Positions 11,941 to 22,900 of a stretch of DNA of 64,000 bases are shown one piece after another. Source of the stretch: Dasypus novemcinctus (Eukaryota > Chordata > Mammalia > Cingulata > Dasypodidae). The first letter of the stretch is position 1. Each line of letters begins with the position of its first letter. The notes beneath the pieces were generated by a model. That model searched no databases. It had not been told where the DNA came from and was given only the letters and a program-made list of their open reading frames with translations. The translations under genes were made by a program, and so were the position numbers. The stretch spans positions 175,875,216 to 175,939,215 of the forward strand of contig NC_080673.1 of assembly GCF_030445035.2 (NCBI RefSeq). Reading direction: 5' to 3'.

Positions 11941-13883
11941 AGTATTTTTATCAAGAAATGAGGCTGTATTTTATCAAATGCCTTTTCTGCATCAATTGAT
12001 AAGATCATGTGGTTTTTCTTCCTTGATTTATTAATGTGATGTATTATGCTGATTGATTTTCTTGTGTTGAACCAGCCTTGCATGCCTGGTATAAAATCCA
12101 ATCAATCATGAGAGATAATTCTTTAATGTGTTGTTGGATTTGATTAGCAAGTATTTTATTGAGGATTTTTGCATTAGAGAATTTATTGAGGACTTTTCAT
12201 TAGAGAAATGGGTCTGTAATTTTCTTTCTTTGTAATATCTTTATCTAGCTTTGGTATTAGGATGATATTGGCTTCATAGAATGAATTTGGTAGTGTTCTT
12301 TCTTGTTTAGTTTTTTTGGAAAAGCTTGGGTAAGACTGGTATTAAATCTTCTTTGAATACTTGGTAGAACTCACCTGTGAAACCATCTGGTCCTGGGCTT
12401 TGCATTTTGGGGAGCTGTTTGGTGACTATTTCAATCTCATTACTTGTGATTGGTTTGTTCAGGTCTTCTATTTCTTCTAGCATCAGGGTAGGTTGTTTGT
12501 ACATCCTAGGATTTTTGCCATTTCATCTACATTGTCTAGTTTTTTAGCATAAATTTTTTCATAGTATCCTCTTATGATCTCTCTTTTTTCTGTGGGGACA
12601 GTAGTAATGTTACCCTTTGTATTTTTAATTTCATTTATTTGCATCTTTCCTCTTTTTTTCTTAGTCGGTCTAGCTAAGAGTTTGTTGATTTTGTTAATCT
12701 TTCAAAGAACAAAATTTTGGTTTTGTTAATTCTCTATTGTTCTTTTGTTCTCAATTTCATTTATTTCTGCTCTGATCTTTGTTATTACATTTCTTCTACT
12801 TGCTTTGGGATTAGTTTGCTGTTCTTTTATAAGTTCCTCCAGTTGTGTAGTTAGGCCATTGATTTTAGCTCTTTCTTCTTTTTTAATGTAAGCATTGAGG
12901 GCTATAAATTTTCCTCTCAACACTGCCTTTGCAGCATCCCTTGGGTTCTGATATGTTTTTTTCTTATTGTCATTCCTCTCGAGATATTTATTCATTTCTC
13001 TTGGAATTTCTTCTTTGACCCACTGATTATTTAAGATTGTGTTGTTTAATCTCCATATATGTGTGAAATTTCCTTTTTCTGGTGCTTGTTGATTTCCACC
13101 TTTATTCCATTGGGATCAGAGAAAATGCTTTGTGTGATTTTGATTTTGTTGAATTTATTGAGATCCGCTTTGTAACCCAACATATGGTCTATCCCGGAGA
13201 AAGATCCATGAGCACTTGAAAAGAATGTATATTATGCTGTTTGGGGGTGCATTGTTCTGTACATGTCTATTAGGTTTAGTCCATTTATCATATTATACAA
13301 GTTCTCTGTTTCTTTATTGATCTTCTGTCCAGATGTTCTATCCAATGCTGAGAGAGATGTATTGAAGTCTCCAACTATTATTGTAGACATGCCTATTTCT
13401 CCCTTCAGGTTTTGCCTGTGTTTGCCTCATGTATCTTGGAGCACTCTGGCTAGGTGCGTATGTATTTATGATTGTTATTTCTTCCTGGTGAATCATCCCT
13501 TTTATAAATATGAAATGACCTTCCTTGTCTTTAATAACAGTTTTGTTTTTAAAGTATACATCATCTGATATAAGTATAGCTATCTCAGCTTCTTTTTTTT
13601 TTTTCCTTTTTTGGTTGCTGCATTTGTGGAATATCTTTTTCCAACCTTTCACTTTCAATGTATTGGTATCCTTGGTTCTATAGTGATTCTCTTGCAGACA
13701 ACATGCTTATATTTTCTTATCCATTCTGCCAGTCTGTCTCTTTTGATTGGGGAATTTAATCCATTAATATTCAATGTTATTACTGTAAAGGCAGTTCTTA
13801 TTTCATCCATTTGGATCTTTATGTTTTATCTGTCATTTTATTTTTGACCCTTTTAATTACTGTTACTGACACAGTTGTCATTT

Positions 13884-15406
13884 CTAGACTCTCTTCCAGG
13901 CTTCTCTCTCCTGTCTTTTCTTTTCAGGCTGTAACACTCCTGTAGCAGTTTGATATAATTGATGAATTCCAAAAAGAAATAATTGGATTATGTTTGTAAT
14001 CTGATCTGTACCTGGACATGATTGAGTTATGATTAGGGCATTGAGCCCCCACCCCTTTGTGGGTGGGGACTCACAAATAAAAGGCATGGCAAAAAACGGA
14101 GTTTTGGTTTTGGAGTTGATGCTGGAGAATTAAACTGGATCCCTGGGTAGTCAGCATGCAGAGAAAAGAGAAGCCAGCCCCAGGAAGGAAGGGTCCTTGG
14201 TCCCAGAGAAAAGCAAGCCCCAGGAATGTAGAAATCCAGGAAGCCTGAACCCTTGCAGATGTCGGCAGCATTCTTGCTGCAAAAGACTTTGGTGAGGAAA
14301 GTAACTTATGCTTTATGGCCTGGTATCTGTAAGTTCCTACCCTAAGTAAATTCCCTTTATGAAAACAAACCAATTTCTGGTATTTTTCATCAGCATCCCT
14401 TTGACTGACTAATACAACTCCCTTTAGTATTTCTTGCAAAGCTGGTCTTTTTGTTACAAACTCTCTCATTTTCTGTTTATGTATGAATATTCTAATCTTG
14501 CCCTCATTTTTAAAAGATAATTTTGCTGCATGTAAAATTCTTGGCTGGCAGTTTTTCTCCTGCTGTATTTTAAATATATCATACAGCTGCCTTCTTGTCT
14601 TCATGGTTTCTGATGAGAAATCAGCACTTAATATAATTGGGTACCCCTTGTATGTTATGCATTGCTTTTCTCTTGCTGCTCTCAGAATTCTCTCTTTGTC
14701 TTTGGCATTTGACATTCTGATTAGTATGTGTCTTGGAGTTGGTCTATTTGGATTTATTTGGATGGGAGTACACTGTGCTTCTTGGAAATGGATATCTAGG
14801 TCCTTCAGTAGGGTTGGGAAATTTTCCACCATTAATTCTTCATATATTCCTTCGACCCCTTTTCACTTCTCTTCTCCTTCTGGGACATGCATGACACATA
14901 TGTTTGCACATCTCTTGCTGTAATTTAGTTCCTTGAGACCCTGTTCAATTATCCCATTCTTTTCTTCATCTGTTCTTCTGTATGTTCACTTTCAGAGGCC
15001 ATGTCTTTGAGCTCACCAATCCTTTCTTCTGCTTCCTGAAATCTGCTGTTATATGCTGCCAGTGTATTTTTAATTTCTGTTATTTCACCTTTCATTCCCA
15101 TATGGTCTGCTATTTTTCTATGTATGCTTTTAAATTCTTCTTTGTGCCCATCCAATTTCTTCTTAATATCTTTAATCTCTTTAGCCAGCTCATTGAATTT
15201 ATTAAGGAAATTTGCTTGAACATCTAAGATTAGTTGTCTCAACTCCTTTAAGTCATCTGCAGGTTTATATTTTTCCTTTAACTGGGCAATCTCTTCCCAT
15301 TTCTTGGTTTGGATTGTAATTTTTTGTTGGTGTTTCTGCATCTGACTTGCTAGATGTATTTGTCCTGGGTTCGGTTTCTCCCTTTAGTTTTGGTATTTCT
15401 TGTCAT
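13884..15406 (-). pseudogene. L1 ORF1 (RNA-binding chaperone protein), disrupted
   Basis: The ATG at 15406 begins MTRNTKTKGRNRTQDKYI and then hits a stop. The frame resumes with a long heptad-like coiled coil (15341-14949, 'ELRQLILDVQANFLNKF...'). It continues through the RRM and C-terminal domain (14832-14430, with 'NPNRPTPRHILIR', 'REKQCITYKG' and 'KIRIFIHKQKMREFV'). The last 20 or so codons lie beyond an inserted LTR (13941-14416) and end 'REAWKRV' then TAG at 13884. Without the LTR and its TSD the frame is about 347 codons, normal for L1 ORF1p, which forms trimers and coats L1 RNA. Confidence 0.88.
13941..14416 (+). mobile_element. Solo LTR of a MaLR/ERVL-like family, 5-bp TSD
   Basis: The 476-bp unit starts TGTAGCAGTTTGATAT and ends GACTAATACA, with the perfect TSD ACTCC at 13936-13940 and 14417-14421. 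A 5-bp TSD and TG...CA ends are typical of class III (ERVL/MaLR) LTRs. Internal landmarks are 'gtgggtggggactcac' and 'agtaacttatgctttatggcctgg'. The same family occurs at 50458-51125 and on the minus strand at 51571-52110. It inserted near the end of the L1 ORF1. Confidence 0.88.
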
Positions 15407-15419
15407 GCTGGTTGTATTG

Positions 15420-16730
15420 TAGGAGCCAAGGATGTAGTTTATGCTGTAAGCTATGGAGGTTGAAGCTGCCCACATTGCCCCAGGAATTGATGAAGCTTCT
15501 CCCACCTTTCTCCTCTGTCAGGGGTAGAAATAGATCTGCAACCATATATAATAATACAAGTTGGGCACAAAAAAACTGTCTGTGGTTGCCCAGAGACACT
15601 GATGAATCTTCACATCCCTTTCTCCCCTACCTTAGGCAGGGATGGAGCTATAGTTGTGGTCTGCAATCTATGCTGTGTGGGTCCAAAATGATGACAGTTG
15701 CTCAGGTAAATTGATGTAGCACCAGACCCTCTCCCTGCTGGGGGTGGGAATAGAATCTCTGGAGTGCCCAACAATCTAATCTCTGTGGGCCAAATATGTC
15801 TGCAGTTGCCCTGAGAGGCTGAGGAAGTACCATCTCTTCTGCCCTTTATGGGTGGAAATGGAAGCACCAATGCTCAACAATTCAGTCCTGTAGGCTGAAA
15901 GTACCCACCATTGCCCAGAGAAGTTGAGAAAGCACCAGCCCCCTCCTATCTTATTGGATGTTGGGGGTCATTCTATGAGCATTCAACAGTTCAGTCCCTT
16001 TAGGCTGAGAATACCTGCCATTGCCTGGAGAAGCTGAGGAAACACCAGTCCCCTTCTATCCTCTGAGGGCATGGGGTTGGGTCCACAGGCACCCAACTGT
16101 ACATTCCCTGTTGGCTAAAAGTATCCACCATTTTTCAGAGAGACTGTGGAGACACCAGACCCCTTCTATCTTATTGGACATTGGGGGTGGATTCATGAGC
16201 ATCCAGTAGTCCAGTCCATGCAGGCCAAAGGTCTGCTGCTGCCAAAAAAGCTGTAAAAACACCAGCCCACTTCTTCCTTATTTGGGGGTGAGGGTGGGTC
16301 CACAAGTACCCAACAGTCCAGGCTGTGTGGGCCTAAAAACACCTGCAGTTACCTAGAGAGGCTGGGCAAACACAGTCCATCTCTTGTCCTATTGGGGATG
16401 GAGCCACAGGTGCCCAACAATCAAGCTTGTGCAGGCCAAAAGTGCCTGAAGTTGCTCTGAGAGGTTGAGGGAACATCAGCCACTTCCTATCTTGCAGGGG
16501 GACAGATGTGGAGTTGGGCTCAAAGGCACTCAATAAACCTATTTGTGTGGGCTGAAAACTGCCATTGACCGGAGAGGCCAAGAATACCCAGCTCCTCTCC
16601 TATTCTCTTGGGGTGCGGGGATGCAGCCCCAGGTGTCTGGCTATTTAGCCTGTGCCAGTGGAGAGAACCTGCAGTTGCCTGGAGAGCCTGGTACAGGTCC
16701 TCCTAGCTTCCTCTCTGCTGGAGGTGGGGC
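15420..16730 (-). repeat. Twelve tandem ~109-bp units in the L1 5' UTR
   Basis: An anchor motif (ttgcc or a close variant followed by a gagagg-type block) recurs at 15475, 15586, 15698, 15806, 15911, 16021, 16131, 16239, 16349, 16452, 16565 and 16675. Spacings are 103-113 bp, mean about 109. Each unit also repeats 'acaccag', a 'cttctatcttattgg'-like stretch, 'cacccaacagtccag' and 'gtgtgggccaaaa'. Units are diverged from one another. The arrangement resembles the tandem monomer promoters known in mouse L1, with a different unit length. Confidence 0.88.
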
Positions 16731-17440
16731 TGGAGCCTAGGCTGGGGCTTCAGTCCAATCTTGGTGGAAAGGAACCAGTCCCAAACTTCACTGGATTTTA
16801 GTCAGTCCGGTTTCCACTCATGCCAGGGGGCAGAGTCAAAATGGAAGCTACCAGACTCTTTCCCACTCAGACCAGCTTGGACTATAGGTGTCTCTAGGAT
16901 TATACTTTAGCCAGACAAATCCACTAATCAGTAGCTGAAGTCAGTGGACAATTATCTCTTCCTCCATTTATGGGAAATGGAGCTTCTAACTCCAGCCATG
17001 GAATACCGCCTGAGGCAGCTTGTGCCCCTAGGGTAGAATGGGCATCAGCCTCTGTGGTGTGGCTTGCAACTTTCCAGAGAGGTGCTGCAGGTCTCCCAAG
17101 CTTCCTCCCTGCTGTAGGTGGGACTGGGGTTTAGGCTAGACCTGCAATCCAACCTGGGTGGAAAGAAACCAGTCATTACCAGCACTGTGATTTTCAGTCT
17201 GCCCTGATTCCCATCATGCCTGGGGCAGAGTCAAAATGGCGGCCACTGGCTTCCCTCTGACCTGAACAGGTCCTAGTTGTTTCTAGGATTCTACTTCAGC
17301 CTGCTGAATCCACTAATCAGTCGCTGAAGTCAATGCCACACCGTGTCTTCCTCCTCTGTATTTTTTTGAGGGAAATGGAGCTTCCAACTCCAGCCACGGA
17401 ATAGCTCCTGTGACAGCTTGCATTCTACAGGCACCAACTT
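16650..17440 (-). repeat. Two tandem ~395-bp units at the L1 5' end
   Basis: The landmarks 'ggcagagtcaaaatgg' (16829 and 17224), 'aatccactaatcagt.gctgaagtc' (about 16918 and 17307) and 'gggaaatggagctt' each occur twice, about 390-395 bp apart. The first part of each unit resembles the last 109-bp monomer ('gagagcctggtacaggtcctcctagcttcctc'), so the larger unit may have grown from the monomer array. Confidence 0.8.
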
Positions 17441-17640
17441 CCATGGTGTGGAGTGCTCTACTCATGAATCCTCTGTGTAGGTGTGTAGTATCCTCCTTCC
17501 ACACTCTCAAGGTACTCCTCTGGTGTCCTGGGTCCTCCAAAGATGTGCTTTAGGTAGCTCTGGGTGACCACCGACTGCCCTGTATCATGAGCTGACACCA
17601 GGAGCTCCTTACTCAGCCACCATCTAGGCTTCCCCTCTGG

Positions 17641-18254
17641 TATTATTTTTGTAAAATTATTTGACGCTAAAGATATGCTGTCTGCCAAAAATTACCTATT
17701 TATTGTTCCTAGATTGTAGAATTGAGGAAAAGGTTTAATTATCTTTTCTATAATCCCTGAAGCTTTTTTAAAGCATCATGATTATTCAAATTAATCATTA
17801 GGTTAAAAACAAAATATTTGGCCCATACTTAACCACCCCAATGATTGACTTGCTAATGAATAATTCAACTTTTTCTGAGTAATTTCTAAAATCATCTGTA
17901 TGTTCTTTATTTGTTCATTTTATTGAAGAAGAAGACTTTAAATTAGCAACAAAAGAAACTGGCATACCAGTAAGTGGATCTTAGTTTACTATCAGAGTTA
18001 CTGTATTTGAGTTTAGGCCAAAAATCATTTTTTTTTAAATCACTTAAATGAATATGAGCTATAATTTCCAAGAATTTTGCAAAGTTTAACCCTTAATAGT
18101 TACAATTACTTTCCAGGAATTTGATCTTCTTGGATTTATTTTAACACAGCATTTTTTTCAAATGTGGCTCCCTGTGTCTGATAAACATACCACTTATTTT
18201 CCATTGATCTCTAGAAAAACTAATTTAAAAAATATTTTTAATACTTTTTGGTGG
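17641..18254. other. Unassigned sequence
   Basis: Unique-looking AT-rich DNA between two L1 pieces. No gene seen. Confidence 0.45.
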
Positions 18255-18930
18255 TCTGTCCTGCAATTAAAAAAAAAAATTAGAGCAGTTGTTGGTTTAT
18301 ACAAACATCATACAGAAAGCACAAAGTTAACCATATACACCTTCTCTCCCACACACACAGAATTTTCCTAATCATTAACATTTTGCTTTAGTGTGGTAGC
18401 TTTGTTACAATTGATGAAACAATATAATTATAATTGTTATTAAGTATTGTCCACATTTTACATTAAGGGTTCTCTCATTTGATGTACAATTCTGTAAGTT
18501 TTTTAAAACTATTCTGGTAAAATATGTACAACCTAAAATTTGCCATTTTGACCACTGAATATACAATTCCGTGGTGTTAGTTATAGTTATAATTCTGTCC
18601 TATCATTACCACTTCCATTACCAAAACTTTTCCATCATCTCAAAAAGAAACTCTGAAAACATTAACTCTTCATTCTCTGCTTCCAGCCCTGCTCCTGATA
18701 ACCTGCATTCTAATTTTTTACTCTATGAATTTGCATATTCTAATTATTTCATATAAATGAAGTTTTACAATATTTGCTTCTTTGTGTCTGGCTAATTGCA
18801 CTCAAAATGATGTCTTCAGGGTTCATCCATGTTGTATGTTTTGCCAGAACTTCATTTGGTTTTAAGGTCAAATAATATTCCATGTATGGATATACCACAA
18901 TGTGTTTATCCAACCATTGCTTACTACACA
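18255..18930 (-). mobile_element. Ancient L1M 3' fragment
   Basis: Read on minus, the end of ORF2 is visible: 'DKHIVVYPYMEYYLTLKPNE' at 18890-18835 and 'PEDIILSAISQTQRSKY' after it. It is followed by an L1M-type 3' UTR extending to about 18260. The remainder of the L1 is absent (5' truncation near 18930). Diverged and inactive. Confidence 0.75.
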
Positions 18931-19471
18931 CTTGCCCTTTAAGATCCGAAGACTATATTTAGATTTTAACATAGTACTAGCTAATTTTGGGGACAGTGTT
19001 TTGTCAATAGTTTTGTTTGTTTGCTATAACCATCAATTACATAATGATACAATATTTAAAGGTAAAATTAAACCAATAATATTTGCATATATTTTTCTAA
19101 TATATATGAGAGCTATTTCATCATCTTTCCCTTTACTTTTAACAAGGCTTTTCTTCACCCCTTCTTCTGTTCAGAAAACATTCTTTTTAAAACTCTAAAT
19201 AACAAGTTTCCCTTAGTACAAATAAACATTTTATTCAATTATGCCAAATAATTGAATGTTTCAACAAATTTTAAGATTTCATGTTACTGATTACATTCAT
19301 ACAACTCAAAAGAATCTAGAGAAAAGTACTGTCAGTCCTACAAATTCTAGAGCCCAAGCAATTAATGGTCAAGCATAATAGTCTGAAATTTTTAGTAAAA
19401 CTCAATTTTGTGATAATTTGAAAAAAATCATAATGAAAATGTCAACTCAAGTTATGAGGTTACTATTTTAA
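18931..19471. other. Unassigned sequence
   Basis: No gene or repeat recognised; a 98-codon open frame at 18902-19198 starts inside the L1 remnant and shows no family features. Confidence 0.4.
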
Positions 19472-19908
19472 TTTCCTTGTGGCTAAAGCACATACCATGT
19501 AATGGATTGTGTTAGACAATGGGAATTTATTGGCTCACAGTTTTGAGGATGGAAAAAGTCAAAGTCAAGGCATCATCAAGACCATGCTTTCTTCTGGAAG
19601 ACTGGCATTCTGGGACTGGCTCTCCACAGTCCTTTGTCCTGGGCTCCTGTGTCATATAGCAAAGCATATGGCAGCTTCTCCTCGCCTTTCCTTTCTCTTC
19701 TGGGTTCTGAACTAATTGCTGCTCTTTCTCTGGTTTTCTCTCTCTGTGACCTTCATCATAAGGCACTTCATAATAGGATAAGACCCATCCTGGGCCAACC
19801 ACTATTGAAGTAACCTCATCGAAAAGTCCTATTTACAAGGTTCATACTCAAAGGAATGGATTAATTTAAGAATATATTTTCTGGGGTTCATAGCTTAAAA
19901 CTACCATA
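19472..19908 (-). mobile_element. MaLR-like LTR, antisense
   Basis: Blocks in order: 'gggaatttattggctcacag', 'ggaaaaagtcaaagtcaagg', 'catcatcaagaccatgc', 'ttcttctggaagactggc', then 'ctggggttcatagcttaaaa' and 'ctaccata'. This is the antisense of the MaLR LTR family repeated in the window at 21051 and 25716. Boundaries are approximate. Confidence 0.7.
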
Positions 19909-20899
19909 CTGACTTTGTTTTATTTGTTACATTTTAATAATGATTTTAGTAGATTTATTTTCAAAATAGCCACGTGCCATAATTTTCTTCCTTTATGCTG
20001 TCTCTTTAATAATAAAATTATTCTTGTGTTTTCATATTACTTTCCACTGTTGACTGATATAAAAGAGGCTTTAAGGATTATGTACTAAAATTAGTAAATA
20101 GTTTTGAAAATATTTATCAATTTAGGTTTTAAATACTATTTAACAGTAAATAGTTTTAATACTTTAATTCAAATTTGTATTACATAAATTATATTAAAAA
20201 GTTAATTTGCTGCTATATTACTTAAGAGTTACATTTTAGTCCCCAAATAGTAGCTACTCTTTTCTTGTTTGAATGTTTTATTTGTTCTTATTTTCCTATG
20301 CATTGAGTAGTAAAAGATTCTCTTAATTAAGTAAACTACAGAACCTCTTTCAAGCAATAATGAGATTGAAATTGAATAAAGAACCAGACAGTTATAGAAG
20401 TGATTTTGTGTCAAAAGTTTGAGATAATAAAAACAGATTCTACTTATTAATGTGTTCATCTAATAGGCTAAAGAAAGAAAGCTAGATAAATGTTTCATGG
20501 GCAGCAATTTCATTGTTGCTCAAGGAATACTTTTAAAATGTCAGAAAAAATGTTTGTCCTCACAAAGACTTACATCTCGGAAACATGACTGGAATCCTGT
20601 TCTTATATAATGTTTTTCTATCTGTAAAATGGTTAAAATATTTATTCACAGTTCTGTATCAATTTTGAAAAGATATCAATTGCTATACCAGGGAACTAGC
20701 CATCAATGAATAGAGATCAGTTATTTACTCTAACTTCCTTATTATAGTACCATAATACTTAAAATTAAATCTACACCTGATGTCATTTATCACCAATAAA
20801 TGCATGTTTTTTTCTTAATACCATAATGTGCAAAGCACAGTAATCACAAATCTTTTATAGTAAGTATTCCAGAATGACAAGAGTGAAAGTATAAATTCT
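19909..20899. other. Unassigned AT-rich sequence
   Basis: No gene or nameable element seen. Confidence 0.45.
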
Positions 20900-21050
20900 T
20901 TCAATTATTCATCCATGCATTTATTTATTCGTCAATTATTGCAACAAATATTAATATTTTCAGTCACTGTGATATAGACGACACGGAAATGAAAAAAATA
21001 AATTATCTTTGTCATCATGGAGATTATAAACTGCTTTCATTTTAACCTGC
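20900..21050 (-). mobile_element. L2-like fragment, antisense
   Basis: 'ttcatccatgcatttatttattc', 'gcaacaaatattaatatttt' and 'tcatcatggagattataaac' follow the block order of an antisense L2 3' end. Low identity. The LTR at 21051 inserted immediately to its right. Confidence 0.4.
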
Positions 21051-21355
21051 TGTTTTAGTTTCCTGGGTTGCACAAGCAAATGCTACGGAATTGATTAGGT
21101 TTAACAATGGGAGTCTATTTGCTCATGGTTTTGAGAATAAAAGAAAATCCAAATCAAGACATCATCAATGTGATGCTTTCTTCTCAAAGTCAGTCATTCT
21201 GGAGTGGCCTGCAGGCAACTTCGGAAAGGTTGGGCCACACCCTAACTGAAGTAACATCACCAAAATTTCCTGCTTAATATGGGTTCCCACTCACAGGAAT
21301 GGATTAAATTTAAGTACCTGTTTTTCTGCGGTACCTACAGCTTCAAACTACCACA
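21051..21355 (-). mobile_element. MaLR-like LTR, internally shortened, 5-bp TSD
   Basis: It starts 'tgttttagtttcctggg' and ends 'cttcaaactaccaca'. The perfect TSD CCTGC lies at 21046-21050 and 21356-21360. At 305 bp it is shorter than its relatives (about 430-510 bp): after 'agtcattctggagtgg' it jumps to the 'gttgggccacaccctaac' block, which indicates an internal deletion. Confidence 0.85.
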
Positions 21356-21360
21356 CCTGC

Positions 21361-22489
21361 ATTAAAGGCTTACAACTAATGGAAGGATTTATGAAACTTC
21401 AAAAAACTGAATGAAATAGAGGAGTCTTGGGGGAGTGAGAGTTTTCTCAGTACCTTAAATTAAAATTATATTGGAAGTGAATTAGCGAATACTTTTAATA
21501 GCCAACAAAACCTAATTGTATCAACAATGTAATATGGCTCCTAGTCTTCTCAGCTATCTATTTCTGTTGACAATACTGGTTATAAACAGAATTTGCCATT
21601 TTCTTTTACATCCACTCAGCTACATGTTACTGACTACATTACAGGAAGCAGTATGAGATACTGTGAAAACAAATACGAAGACAGCATAATATCTTTCTAT
21701 TAGGAATTCACTGTCTATGATGAGAGAGAGAAGATAAACAAAAAAAAAATTTTTAACGCAATGAACGAACTGTATTACATGGTAGTTTCAGGTCCAACTT
21801 TGTACAAATTACATTTAATCCATACAAAAAATCCTAAAACTAAGTATTATTATTATTCACATTTAATTGATGATATACCATGAGCTTAATTGAAACCATT
21901 TTTTGGATTTTCATGGATAAGAGTGGTTTCTCTTAAGTAAGTAATAATTGAACAAGTATTAAAACTGAGGGAAGTGCATATGTGAGAGACATAAGACCAG
22001 AAGAAATGTGAAGTAATCTAAGAAATGTGAGAAATTAAGTATACTTGGAGGCTAGACTATGTGGAGAGCAATTACTATAGGTAAGGCTGATGCCATTTTG
22101 GAAACTGCCAAATACAGAGAATCACAGAAGTTGAACTTTGTCTTTTATGAAAAACTAAACCATAGAAGAATTTGAAATATGAAAATATCTTAATTCTATG
22201 AAAGGTTTATAAAATATAACAGAAGTGAATGATATCTACAAAAGAGAAACTTGCCCCTCAAATTTTAGTTATAAATGTGTTAAGTTAACTAGAGGCAGAT
22301 AAATGTAAATGAAAAAGATTAGATGGTTTAGAATGACTTTTCTAATGAGAATATCCGAATAAGCTGAACCAAGAGCTAGAAATCAATTTAAAGGCTCAGA
22401 GAGATGCCAGGGCAGTAAGAATTGTGAGTTCACGGTCTAAGGGAAAAGAGAAGTGAGCAAAGGTAGGCCAATATTTGTGAACACTTCTC
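21361..22489. other. Unassigned sequence
   Basis: No gene or nameable repeat seen. Confidence 0.45.
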
Positions 22490-22900
22490 TTTTGGAGAAA
22501 CATGTGCCTCTAATGGGAATTAGAACTACTTGATCAGAAAGTATGCATATACTGCAAAACACACTCTAGAAAATTTATTAATTGACAATTCTACCAACAA
22601 TGTGTGAGAATTCCTGGTTCTCCACTATCCAGAAGTTGTTTTTATATTCAGTGTGAGAGTTTTCAGTTGACTTAGCCAAAACCAAAAAATATCCTTTGTC
22701 AATTTGCATTTTTGATTAGTAGAAATTGAATATGCATTTATGTCCATTGATGATTTTTAAATTCCATAAATGTATATAATGAATTTTTCAATTTACTTTT
22801 GAAAATATAAATATTTAAATTAGTTTTATAAAAACTTCTATAAATTTTCTTTAAAAATTATTTTTGGAGAAAAGTCCACTTATCTAATTTTTTCCTTGAC
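22490..22900 (-). mobile_element. Ancient L1 ORF2 remnant
   Basis: Antisense blocks typical of the C-terminal part of L1 ORF2 DNA appear in order: 'ctaccaacaatgtgtgagaa', 'ttcctggttctccac', 'tttgcatttttgattagtag', 'tggagaaaagtccactta'. Decay is heavy and no frame survives. Confidence 0.5.

Larger units (their letters stand above)
8959..13810 (-). pseudogene. L1 ORF2 (endonuclease/reverse transcriptase), disrupted
   Basis: The start at 13810 reads MDEIRTAFTVITLNINGLNS, with the conserved endonuclease N-terminal NGLNSPIKR motif. An endonuclease block with 'NTYAPS' follows near 13500, then RT segments. The C-terminus contains 'STNEWINKMWYIHTKEYY' and ends '...KDKYYMVSLM' at 8959. In L1 the protein nicks target DNA and reverse transcribes the L1 RNA. 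Here the RT catalytic F/YADD box reads FTDG (about 11385), stops and frameshifts break the frame repeatedly, a DAS-like SINE interrupts the RT region, and about 705 bp of the C-terminal half is present twice. It is non-functional. Confidence 0.9.
8041..17640 (-). mobile_element. Near full-length LINE-1 retrotransposon
   Basis: Read on the minus strand, the element starts near 17640 with a 'gatggtggctgagtaagg' motif typical of L1 5' ends. It has a 2.2-kb 5' UTR, ORF1 (15406-13884), a gap of about 73 bp, ORF2 (13810-8959), and a 3' UTR to about 8041. Subtracting the inserted SINE, the inserted LTR and the internal duplication gives about 347 ORF1 codons and about 1281 ORF2 codons, close to the usual L1 sizes, so the inferred architecture is complete. 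Many stops and a changed RT motif show it is dead. No clear flanking TSD was found. Confidence 0.9.
15407..17640 (-). promoter_or_regulatory. L1 5' UTR / promoter region
   Basis: This 2.2-kb region lies upstream of ORF1 in the minus-strand L1, where the internal L1 promoter should be. From ORF1 outward it consists of twelve degenerate units of about 109 bp, two units of about 395 bp, and a unique 5' end with a YY1-like 'gatggtggc' close to the presumed first base. A stronger YY1-like 'aaaatggcggc' lies on the plus strand at 17233-17243 in the outer 395-bp unit, with a weaker partner in the inner unit (about 16838). Promoter activity is inferred from position and from repeat-built L1 promoters in other mammals. 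Confidence 0.65.

Noticed and set aside
14071-14832. 253-codon frame as a novel gene
   Set aside because: Its first part is the L1 ORF1 RRM/C-terminal domain and its tail is read-through into the antisense of an inserted LTR.
15420-16730. CRISPR array or satellite array
   Set aside because: The units are ~109 bp with no conserved-repeat/unique-spacer structure, in a mammalian L1; a satellite is less likely because the array sits exactly in the L1 5' UTR.
15384-16740. Several 60-104 codon frames across the monomer array
   Set aside because: They are chance frames in GC-richer tandem repeats of the L1 5' UTR, on both strands.
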